Shown here: piece after piece, positions 50,988 through 59,492 of the stretch
How the letters are laid out: each line of letters begins with the position of its first letter
How positions within the stretch are numbered: position 1 is the stretch's first letter
Assembly: GCA_902607435.1 (NCBI GenBank)
Contig: CACLJX010000006.1
Coordinates: 1-64,000 of the forward strand
Source: an uncultured Alphaproteobacteria bacterium
GTDB taxonomy: Bacteria; Pseudomonadota; Alphaproteobacteria; HIMB59; GCA-002718135
Length of the DNA: 64,000 bases
Reading direction: 5' to 3'
Notes under the pieces: generated by a model
The model's input: the letters and a program-made list of their open reading frames with translations, nothing else
Told to the model about the DNA's origin: nothing
The model's database searches: none
Made by a program: the position numbers and the translations under genes

Positions 50988-51690
50988 CTAATGGAATTTG
51001 CCATTCATAATCAACATCACATCCTCCCCATGAAAATATAGGTGCTATCTTATTTCCCATCCATTTTTGAGGGAGCATACCTTTTTCAAGATTTTCTAGA
51101 CATCTTGGTCTTACTACTGATACTGACATATCAGCAAAATAAACATCTCCTTGTGAATCTCGGTCACAATTTAAACTGCGAGGATCTCCAAATGTTTCAA
51201 AAGGAACAAAAGGCTTCAAAACCCCCTCTGAATTGATTTTTCTAGCTCTAAGGGGACTCCACATATTGTATACAGATGTTGTTACAGCTGAATCCAATGA
51301 AGGATCTTTTTTTAATATTTCTATACCTTCATCTATAAGTTTAGAAGTTATGGTAGGGCTATTTGCAAATAGCAGAACTATTAGTTCAATTTTATTATTT
51401 TTTTCAGAAAGTTTCTTTTTAATTTCAAAATAACCATGTTCAAACACATGATCTCCTAAAGCCTTGTTAGTAGTTAATTTTTTTGGTCTTTCTATTATTT
51501 CAATATTATAAGATTTACTTATTCTTTTTATTTTTGGACAATCAGTTGAAACAAAAATATTATTTATATATTTAGAGTTTGAAGCTGCGATAAGAGGATA
51601 TGCACATAATGGCCTACCTAAAACAGGAAAAGTATTTTTACCTGGAAAACCAGAGCTACCAGCCCTTCCAATCATCAACGCACATATCAT
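50956..51690 (-). CDS. Cytidylyltransferase-like (third NeuA/KdsB-type copy)
   Basis: ALMIGRAGSSGFPGKNTFPVLGRPLCAYPLIAASNSKYINNIFVSTDCPKI; ANSPTIT. Confidence 0.75.
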   Translation of the reverse strand: MICALMIGRAGSSGFPGKNTFPVLGRPLCAYPLIAASNSKYINNIFVSTDCPKIKRISKSYNIEIIERPKKLTTNKALGDHVFEHGYFEIKKKLSEKNNKIELIVLLFANSPTITSKLIDEGIEILKKDPSLDSAVTTSVYNMWSPLRARKINSEGVLKPFVPFETFGDPRSLNCDRDSQGDVYFADMSVSVVRPRCLENLEKGMLPQKWMGNKIAPIFSWGGCDVDYEWQIPLVEYWLTKNGF

Positions 51691-51920
51691 TAATTATATA
51701 CTCAACATTTTTTCTTTTTATAAATTACTCTAATATAGATGCAAATCAAAAATTATATATATATCAAAAAAAATCCGAAAAACTAAAGAACAATTAATAT
51801 AAGTATAATTTATGGCATAATTGTTTTAAGATAAAGAATATTATAATAGCACGATTAAGTATAATTATTTTTTTGTTTTATTATATTTAATAATAAAAAT
51901 AATAAGTTTAAATAATTTAG

Positions 51921-52094
51921 ACACTAAAATATTTATTCGCTCCAGAGAATATTAAGAGAAATAATGGTCTTTATAAAGATTCAGAAGATTTATTTAGAGA
52001 AAAAGGATTTTGTGTAATTAAAAATTTTATTGATATAAAAAATCTAGAATATTTCCAAATCTTTATCTTGAATATATTTAAAGTTATACTTTAA
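51921..52094 (+). pseudogene. Possible remnant of an oxygenase-type N-terminus, no start codon
   Basis: Open frame TLKYLFAPENIKRNNGLYKDSEDLFREKGFCVIKNFIDIKNLEYFQIFILNIFKVIL*; REKGFCVIKNFID resembles the N-terminus of phytanoyl-CoA/2OG dioxygenases; no ATG and overlaps an opposite-strand ORF. Confidence 0.35.
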
Positions 52095-52475
52095 AGCTAA
52101 TTCTGCTTTATGAAGTTCTATGCCCATATCGGCAGCATGTTGCAATGTTGAAATAAATTTTTTTTTTATAAGCGTGTTAACTATTTCTATAGCATTTTTA
52201 CCTGTAATTTCTACGATCATATCGTGAATGGGATCATTGCCTAATTTAGAAAATAAACAATAACCTACTCTTATTAGGTTTGATTTCTTATCAAGCTTAA
52301 TTAAAAAATATCCTTTGGGGTCCATAACCCAGTCTTTTATTTTGTCATATTTAGCAGGTATTTTTTTTTTAATATTTTTTTTGATTTTCCACCATTTTCC
52401 TCTTATTAAATTGCTATTTTTATTTATTTTCATTTTAAAAATACATATACCAATAAAGAAAAAATTAAATATCAA
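52044..52475 (-). CDS. DUF4346-like protein of unknown function
   Basis: DWVMDPKGYFLIKLDKKSNLIRVGYC...LQHAADMGIELHKAELALKYNFKYIQD; HAAxxGxEL-KAE-AL-YxQD pattern; start may be internal Met. Confidence 0.55.
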   Translation of the reverse strand: MIFNFFFIGICIFKMKINKNSNLIRGKWWKIKKNIKKKIPAKYDKIKDWVMDPKGYFLIKLDKKSNLIRVGYCLFSKLGNDPIHDMIVEITGKNAIEIVNTLIKKKFISTLQHAADMGIELHKAELALKYNFKYIQDKDLEIF

Positions 52476-52544
52476 TTATACAATCTAATTTTGAATACAA
52501 ATTAATATATTTAATAAATATATTGAAAATCATCAAATTATATT

Positions 52545-52660
52545 TTAATTGATTATGTAAATTAGACTTATGGGAAATAATGTGAGATTCATCAACTGTA
52601 CCCGCAACGGTAATAAACATAAGGTTTGAAGTCCGAATGCCTATAAATTCTTTTAAGTTC
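52545..52660 (+). promoter_or_regulatory. Cobalamin (B12) riboswitch
   Basis: Core GGGAA-N-GTGAGATTCATC-AACTGTACCCGCAACGGTAA...GAAGTCCGAATGCC matches the B12-box layout; 5' of a membrane protein and a BtuB-like receptor. Exact ends approximate. Confidence 0.88.
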
Positions 52661-52672
52661 GAGGAATAAATT

Positions 52673-53197
52673 ATGAAAGAAAACTTTTTTTATCTAGTAT
52701 TTTTTGGGATTATTCTTGCGTTTTCTAGAATAATTCCTCATCCACCAAATTTCACGCCAATATTAGCATCCGCTATTATGGCACCTATGCTTATAAAAGA
52801 TAGATGGTTTGGTATAGCAATACCTATTGTAGCAATGTTTATAAGCGATATTATAATTGGTTTTTACTCTTATCAATTTGTAATTTATTCTTCTATTTTT
52901 GCAATAGCATTGGTTTCTCCTATGCGTAAAAACTATACCAGGTTAGGAATTATGACTGTGGTTGCTAGTGTATGGTTCTTTCTTACAACAAACTTTGCTG
53001 AATGGATTATATGGGATTATTATCCCAAAACATTCGAAGGTTTAATTACTTGTTATACTCTAGCAATACCATTTTTTAAAAATACTCTTATTAGTACCTG
53101 CTTATTTACAGGCCTATTAATATTTTCAATAAAATATTTAGAGCAATTAAATAAAAAAACTAGTTATTTAATTTCTAATTTATTAGCAAGAATCTAA
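52673..53197 (+). CDS. Small integral membrane protein (possible ECF-like/DUF6580 vitamin uptake component)
   Basis: RIIPHPPNFTPILASAIMAPMLIKDRWFGIAIPIVAMFISDIIIGFYSYQFVIYSSI; five or so TM stretches; directly after the B12 riboswitch. Confidence 0.7.
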   Translation: MKENFFYLVFFGIILAFSRIIPHPPNFTPILASAIMAPMLIKDRWFGIAIPIVAMFISDIIIGFYSYQFVIYSSIFAIALVSPMRKNYTRLGIMTVVASVWFFLTTNFAEWIIWDYYPKTFEGLITCYTLAIPFFKNTLISTCLFTGLLIFSIKYLEQLNKKTSYLISNLLARI

Positions 53198-53268
53198 ATA
53201 TCTTAAAAATTTTTAAGATATATATAACTAAAAAATTAGATTAGCATTTTTAATAAGATCATAAGTAA

Positions 53269-55302
53269 ATGAATTTTATAAAATACAGTTTTTTTTATAT
53301 TTTAATTTTATTTAATACAAGCATAGTAGCCTTAGATGTAACAGTAAACATTCCTATTTACGAACCTTTGTCTAAAACAAGTTCTACTTCCATTACAGGA
53401 TCATCTAATATTATTATTGATCGAAAAGATTTAGAAAAATATGAAAACACTTCAATTCACGATGTTCTTGATTTAGAGAGTGGCATAAAAAATCGAAGTA
53501 TATACGGATCAAATTCATCCGGAAGTAAATCAACTTTGGATATCAGGGGTATGGGGGCGCAAGCAAAAAGTAATGTGCTGCTATTAATTAATGGTCAGCG
53601 TTTAAATAATATAGATATGTCTGAAATTGATTTTCCTAGTATACCGAAGGAAAGTATAGATAGAATAGAAATTTTTAAGGGAAATGCAGCATCCGTACTT
53701 TACGGTGATGGAGCAATAGGGGGGGCGATAAATATAATTACAAATCCAGATATTAATAAAGAGTCAATAAATGAAGTATTGGTAAAAAATGGTACGTTTA
53801 ACAATAGAGAGCTTGTTTGGAATTATTCCCAAAAATTAGACAAATATTCTTTTAACACATATTTTAATCATACAGAAACAGATGGATATAGAGATGAAAA
53901 TGAACAACAACAAAATAATATAATATCTGAACTGAAATATTCTGGTAAAAATGGTGATCATTTTTTTACTATTAGTTTTAGTGAACAAATCATGAGTACG
54001 CCAAGTGATCGAAGTCAAGATCAACTTTTCAATGATAGAAGAGGTTCTGATACTCCTGATGATTATATTAATAGTGAAGGAGGATCTATTCTTTATGGTA
54101 CGGATTATAAATTAAGTGATCATATAACTTTTATTTTAAACAGTAGTTTTAGACTAAAAGATTCATATTCAGATTTACAATCTACTAGTAGTCCATCTTA
54201 CAGCGATTCATCTATGACGAATTATCAGTTTACACCAAGAATTAAACATGTAACAAATTTTTTTGGTAAGATTTTAAAATCAAACTATGGTCTTGATCTT
54301 CAATATGCAGACTATAAATCTTATCGAAAAGAAACTAAAAATGCCATTCCTTTGCATGTGTATGATGCTTGGCAAGCAACTCAATCTATATATGCTCAAC
54401 AGTCTATTTATCTAACAAATACTACAACTTTAGGAACAGGATTAAGATTACAAAGAAATCTTATTGCAATAGGAGATCATTTAGATGTCAACGCACCAGA
54501 TTATGCTGGTTGGCAAGAAGAGCATAAAACTCTTTCTGATCAAGAAACGAATTATGCTGTTAACATTGGTTTAGATCACGCCGTTAATAAAAAATCAATT
54601 ATTTATGGAAGATTAGGAAATGGATTTAGGTATCCTAATATTGATGATAGGATAGGGGGGTCTGGCGGCACATCTTTAGAGCTGAATACTCAAACAACTA
54701 AAGATTTTGAAATAGGTTCAAAATTTGCATCTAATAATTTTTCTTCTAATGTTTCGACATATATTATTGAAGGTAAAAATGAGCTTGCATACGATACTGA
54801 TGCTTTTGAAAATATTAATATAAATTCAACTAGAAGATACGGTATTGAATTAAATATAAAAAATAAAATATCAGATAAATTAAATCTAACGAATAATTTT
54901 ACATTTGCAAAAGCTAAGTATATTTCAGGAGATCAAGGAACTTATGCAACAGATTTTAAAGGTAATGATGTTCCTCTTGTTCCTCAATACTCCATAGATA
55001 CTAGCCTTGAATGGAAGATTTCAGAATTTACGAAAATTATTCCAACAATAAAGTATCAAGATGATATGAGAATGGAAAGTGATGATGAAAATTTTCAAGA
55101 AACTAAAGTACCCAGTTATGTTAAAGTGAATATGAGTATTACTTCTAAATTGGGTAAATTTTTTTCTACATTATCCATCAATAATATTTTTAATGAAAAG
55201 TATCATAATTATGCTGTTGCAAGTTCTAGCACACAAGGTGCATATAATGCTTACCCAGAACCTGGAAGAGAAATTATTTTCGGTGTAAGAATGAAATTTT
55301 AA
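53269..55302 (+). CDS. TonB-dependent outer-membrane receptor, BtuB-like
   Basis: Plug VLDLESGIKNRSIYGSNSSGSKSTLDIRGMGAQAKSNVLLLINGQRLNNIDMSEIDFPSIPKESIDRIEIFKGNAASVLYGDGAIGGAINIIT; C-terminal barrel ends ...REIIFGVRMKF. Confidence 0.93.
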   Translation: MNFIKYSFFYILILFNTSIVALDVTVNIPIYEPLSKTSSTSITGSSNIIIDRKDLEKYENTSIHDVLDLESGIKNRSIYGSNSSGSKSTLDIRGMGAQAKSNVLLLINGQRLNNIDMSEIDFPSIPKESIDRIEIFKGNAASVLYGDGAIGGAINIITNPDINKESINEVLVKNGTFNNRELVWNYSQKLDKYSFNTYFNHTETDGYRDENEQQQNNIISELKYSGKNGDHFFTISFSEQIMSTPSDRSQDQLFNDRRGSDTPDDYINSEGGSILYGTDYKLSDHITFILNSSFRLKDSYSDLQSTSSPSYSDSSMTNYQFTPRIKHVTNFFGKILKSNYGLDLQYADYKSYRKETKNAIPLHVYDAWQATQSIYAQQSIYLTNTTTLGTGLRLQRNLIAIGDHLDVNAPDYAGWQEEHKTLSDQETNYAVNIGLDHAVNKKSIIYGRLGNGFRYPNIDDRIGGSGGTSLELNTQTTKDFEIGSKFASNNFSSNVSTYIIEGKNELAYDTDAFENININSTRRYGIELNIKNKISDKLNLTNNFTFAKAKYISGDQGTYATDFKGNDVPLVPQYSIDTSLEWKISEFTKIIPTIKYQDDMRMESDDENFQETKVPSYVKVNMSITSKLGKFFSTLSINNIFNEKYHNYAVASSSTQGAYNAYPEPGREIIFGVRMKF

Positions 55303-55547
55303 TAATTAGTATTTTTTTATCCAGGTTTTCGTAACACTATAACTTTATTGAAGATTATATTCAGATAATTTTATAAAGAGATTACAATATTTAACAGGAT
55401 TACCAGCTAAATTATATTAATATAACAATAATATGATTTATTTTCTATTCTATCTTTTTGACCTAATATATAATACTTTGTATAAATAGTATTTTATATG
55501 TTAATCTTACAAGATTTAGCTAATAATTTTTTATATCAAAATAATAA

Positions 55548-57077
55548 ATGAACACTTTTGTATCTCATAATAATCGCAAGATTTTACTAATGGAACCACC
55601 TTTTTATAGACTCTATCATGATCAGTTTTGTTTAGTTAAATATCCCTTAGCTTTGGGCTATCTTTCCGGTTCTATTATTAAAAATACGAATTGGTCTGTT
55701 CAAACATACAACTCAGACTTTAATGTTAAAAAAAGATATTTTGTAACTGAAACTGATTATTTAACTGGAAAAGGGTTTAAACGCTATCTGTCTTGTCTCA
55801 AAGACCATTCGCTACCTATATGGGATGAAGTTAGGAACACAATACGAGAATTTAAACCAAGTGTTCTAGGAATAACATTAAAATCTCAAAATTTTACTTC
55901 AGCTACAATAGTTGCAAAATTAGCAAAAGAAATTAATCCAGATATTAAAGTAGTAATTGGGGGAGCTCACGCGACTATGAATGGTTCAAGTGTCTTTAAT
56001 TGTGAAAATATTGATGTTTCATGTATAGGTGAAGGAGAAATCACAATAACAGAATTATTAAAAGCTTATGAGAACAATACTCCATTACAGAATGTTAATG
56101 GAATAATATTCAGAGATAAAAATAATCAAATTACACAAACATCTCCTAGAGCATATATAGAAGATCTTGATTCACTTGAATTTCCTTTGACAAACGCCCC
56201 AACAGTATTCAAAGATTTTGAAAAATACCCTAAAGAAGCATTTTCTTATGTGTTTGCATCCAGAGGGTGTCCATATGCTTGTACTTTTTGTGAATCGAAA
56301 TCAATGTGGACTAGAAAAGTTAGATACAGATCTCCTGAAAATATTATTAAAGAAATTAAAGAAATGTATAAATTTGGTCTCAGAAGAGTGCAGTTTGATG
56401 ATGATACTTTCGGAGTGAGTAAAAAAAATATTAAAGCAATTAATGAGCTTATGCATAATGAATTACCTGATGTTACTTACGCATGTGAGACTGTTGTGCA
56501 ACTTGCGAAAGATGAAAACGTTGTCAAAGACATGAGATACGGAGGATGTACTTCCACATTTGTTGGGATTGAATCTGGTAATAATGAAATGTTGAAAAAA
56601 ATAAAAAAAACGCAAACAACAGATGAATGTATTCAGGCAATTAGTAATTTAAAAAAAAATGGTATAGAAGCACATGCATTTATAATGGTTGGTTTTCCAG
56701 AGGAAACAGAGGAAACTTTTCAACAAACGTTAGATTTTATTCCAAAGCTTGCACCAGATAATGTAATATTTAGTATTTTTACACCTTATCCTGGATCTGA
56801 ACTTTATTATGTATGTAAAGATATGGGTATTATTGAAAAAGAATTTGATGTATCATTGTACAATCATCAAAGTCCTTTAAACTGTTTTACAAAAAATATA
56901 GCTCCAGAACGATTTTATGAATTAAGACGTAAAGCAGTTAAATTTATTGACAATTACAATAGAAAAGCAAAATTTAAACGAGGAATTAAATCATTACAAA
57001 ATATTGGTATAAAGGCAACTTGGAAAAAAGCCTTTTCATATTTGTATGGAATTTTCATTCGTTCTACTACTGCTTAG
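55548..57077 (+). CDS. B12-binding domain radical SAM protein
   Basis: N-term KILLMEPPF...YPLALGYLSGSI, VVIGGAHATMNG, CIGEGEITITELL; radical SAM FASRGCPYACTFCESKSMW. Confidence 0.92.
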   Translation: MNTFVSHNNRKILLMEPPFYRLYHDQFCLVKYPLALGYLSGSIIKNTNWSVQTYNSDFNVKKRYFVTETDYLTGKGFKRYLSCLKDHSLPIWDEVRNTIREFKPSVLGITLKSQNFTSATIVAKLAKEINPDIKVVIGGAHATMNGSSVFNCENIDVSCIGEGEITITELLKAYENNTPLQNVNGIIFRDKNNQITQTSPRAYIEDLDSLEFPLTNAPTVFKDFEKYPKEAFSYVFASRGCPYACTFCESKSMWTRKVRYRSPENIIKEIKEMYKFGLRRVQFDDDTFGVSKKNIKAINELMHNELPDVTYACETVVQLAKDENVVKDMRYGGCTSTFVGIESGNNEMLKKIKKTQTTDECIQAISNLKKNGIEAHAFIMVGFPEETEETFQQTLDFIPKLAPDNVIFSIFTPYPGSELYYVCKDMGIIEKEFDVSLYNHQSPLNCFTKNIAPERFYELRRKAVKFIDNYNRKAKFKRGIKSLQNIGIKATWKKAFSYLYGIFIRSTTA

Positions 57078-57114
57078 TTTAATATTGTAATAAATCATTT
57101 TTTTATGGAAATGG

Positions 57115-57225
57115 CTTGTTAATAAACATTTGGATGATCTGAGCTTGAATATCATGCGAGATTGGCGGATAACTCTAAAAGAATATCTTAATGATTATTA
57201 TAGAGAATTGATTTATAAAACCTAA
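57115..57225 (+). pseudogene. 3' fragment of the RmlD-like SDR gene (46755-47660)
   Basis: Encodes the same C-terminus ...HLDDLSLNIMRDWRITLKEYLNDYYRELIYKT* as the intact gene, no start region. Confidence 0.9.
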
Positions 57226-57318
57226 TTAGCAAGTCTACATGTTGGAAAATTCGGAAAAATTATTGATCTTAATATCAAAAGTACTTGAAGTTAGTAAGAG
57301 TGAAATTAATGACAATAC
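57115..57318 (+). repeat. Right copy of the 204-bp direct repeat
   Basis: Aligned to 47550-47753 at offset 9565 with one mismatch; identity ends at the same base where the left-copy ACP reading diverges. Confidence 0.95.
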
Positions 57319-57484
57319 GTCTCCTCAGAATATTAGAAATTGGGATTCATTTAATACTTTAAAAATGATTATTGCTATAGAAAATGAATTCAACATTAAA
57401 TTACCACTTGAGGAAGTTGTTGTAATTAAGACTGTAAAAGATATTAAAGCTCTATTACTAGCAAAAGGGGTGTCACTTAAATAA
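57239..57484 (+). CDS. Acyl carrier protein
   Basis: 81 aa: ...VSKSEINDNTSPQNIRNWDSFNTLKMIIAIENEFNIKLP; WDSFNTL carries the candidate phosphopantetheine Ser. Confidence 0.88.
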   Translation: MLENSEKLLILISKVLEVSKSEINDNTSPQNIRNWDSFNTLKMIIAIENEFNIKLPLEEVVVIKTVKDIKALLLAKGVSLK

Positions 57485-57554
57485 CTAATCATTAATTGTT
57501 TTTATTATGTATGATATATTAGTTTTAATGGAAAGAATTTGAGATAATATAATA

Positions 57555-59492
57555 ATGATAGACTTAGAATATTACAAACAAGCACTGTTAATTAGGAAAA
57601 CAGAGGACAAATTTCTTGAGTTGTTTAGTCAAGGAAAAATGAACGGCACAGTCCATACTTGTAATGGACAAGAATTTTCTGGCATTGCTTTTTGCAAATC
57701 TTTAAGACAAGACGATTTCATATATTCCAATCACAGATGTCATGGTCACTATATAGCTCATACTAATGATGTCGCTGGATTAATTGCTGAGTTAATGGGT
57801 AAAAAATCAGGAATCTGTGGTGGAATAGGATCAAGTCAACATTTATGCAATAAAAATTTTTATTCTAATGGAGTTCAAGGTGGAATTTTACCTGTGGCTG
57901 CAGGCATGGCGATTGTAAAAAAAATGCAAAAAAAAAATGAAATAGGTATTGCTTTTATAGGAGATGGAACTTTAGGAGAAGGAGTTGTTTATGAAACTTT
58001 TAATCTCTGTTCACTTTTAGACATACCTTTGTTGATTGTTTGTGAGAATAATGGCTATGCACAATCAACAGCACAAAAGGATTTCTTAGCAGGCAACATA
58101 TTGCCGAGAGTAGAAGCCTTTGGCATAAAAACATACCATTCCAATACTTGGGAATTAAAAGAATTATTTAGTGAAGCAGAACAATCTATAAACTATGTTA
58201 GAAAAAACTGTAAGCCTGCATTTCATCTTGTAGATACTTATCGCTTAAATCCTCATTCAAAAAATGATGACAATCGGAGTCAAAGTGAATTGGATCAATA
58301 TAAAAAAAAGGATCCTCTTAATCTATTTATGAAGAACAATACTTCAGCATATAATGATATGTTGCTATCTGTAAATAATCTTATTAACCAAATTGTAGTA
58401 AAACTAGAAAAAGAAGAAGAACTTTCTCTAGAACACTACAATATTGACAAAATAAATCATGTAATTAATAAATACGAACCTCTTGAAGAAATTAATCAAA
58501 GAGTTATTAGTCGCATTAATCTTTTTTTTCATGAGACTATTACTAAAGATAAATCTGTCATATTTATTGGCGAAGATGTTTTATCTCCATATGGAGGAGC
58601 ATTTAAAGCTGCAGAAAAATTGTCGGAAAAATTTCCAAATAATGTAATTACTACACCATTAAGTGAACATTCTATCACAGGGCTTTCAAATGGTATGGCC
58701 TTGGGTGGATATAAACCTTATTTAGAGATTATGTTCGGTGATTTCATTACTCTTTGTATGGATCAAATTATTAATCATGCCTCAAAATTTCATCATATGT
58801 ATAATAAAAAAATGAAATGTCCTGTTGTTATTAGGACTCCTATGGGTGGTGGTAGAGGATACGGACCTACACATTCACAAACACTTGATAAATTTTTGAC
58901 TGGGATAGACAATATAAAAGTAGTAGCACTTAACAGTTTTTTTGATCCAAAACTTATTTATGAGGAAATTTATCAAAATGAAAATCATCCAATTATAGTT
59001 ATTGAAAATAAAATTGATTATGGAAGAATAGTAGGCGATAAGAAGTTAAGTAATTATATTTTAGAGCGTTCGATTACAAACTATCCTATAGTAAAGTGTA
59101 CTCCTAAAAAAGAAGAGGCTACTCTTACGATTGTAAGTTATGGCGGTATATCTTCAGATGTGTTTGAAAATTTAATCAATATTTTCAATGAAACAGAACT
59201 TTTACCAGAACTTATTGTGTTATCTAAGATAAGTCCTTTAGATGTTCAACCAATATTAAATTCTGTTGAAAAAACTAGAAATATAATAGTTGTTGAAGAG
59301 GGCAGCATACCTTTTGGTATTGGAGCAGAGATTTTATCCTCAGTAATTGAAAATATCGGAGTAAATAAAATGAATATCATGTTTAGAATTGGTTCTATTT
59401 CTTTACCTATACCTTCAGCACGTTCGCTAGAAGAACATGTGCTTCCTAATAAAACAATTCTTGATAAAATTGTTCGGAGAATAAATGTATGA
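57555..59492 (+). CDS. 2-oxoacid dehydrogenase E1, alpha-beta fusion
   Basis: GDGTLGEGVVYETFNLCSLLDIPLLIVCENNGYAQST (TPP motif); beta half IFIGEDVLSPYGGAFKAAEKLSEKFPNNVITTPLSEHSITGLSNGMALGGYKPYLEIMFGDF. Confidence 0.93.
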   Translation: MIDLEYYKQALLIRKTEDKFLELFSQGKMNGTVHTCNGQEFSGIAFCKSLRQDDFIYSNHRCHGHYIAHTNDVAGLIAELMGKKSGICGGIGSSQHLCNKNFYSNGVQGGILPVAAGMAIVKKMQKKNEIGIAFIGDGTLGEGVVYETFNLCSLLDIPLLIVCENNGYAQSTAQKDFLAGNILPRVEAFGIKTYHSNTWELKELFSEAEQSINYVRKNCKPAFHLVDTYRLNPHSKNDDNRSQSELDQYKKKDPLNLFMKNNTSAYNDMLLSVNNLINQIVVKLEKEEELSLEHYNIDKINHVINKYEPLEEINQRVISRINLFFHETITKDKSVIFIGEDVLSPYGGAFKAAEKLSEKFPNNVITTPLSEHSITGLSNGMALGGYKPYLEIMFGDFITLCMDQIINHASKFHHMYNKKMKCPVVIRTPMGGGRGYGPTHSQTLDKFLTGIDNIKVVALNSFFDPKLIYEEIYQNENHPIIVIENKIDYGRIVGDKKLSNYILERSITNYPIVKCTPKKEEATLTIVSYGGISSDVFENLINIFNETELLPELIVLSKISPLDVQPILNSVEKTRNIIVVEEGSIPFGIGAEILSSVIENIGVNKMNIMFRIGSISLPIPSARSLEEHVLPNKTILDKIVRRINV

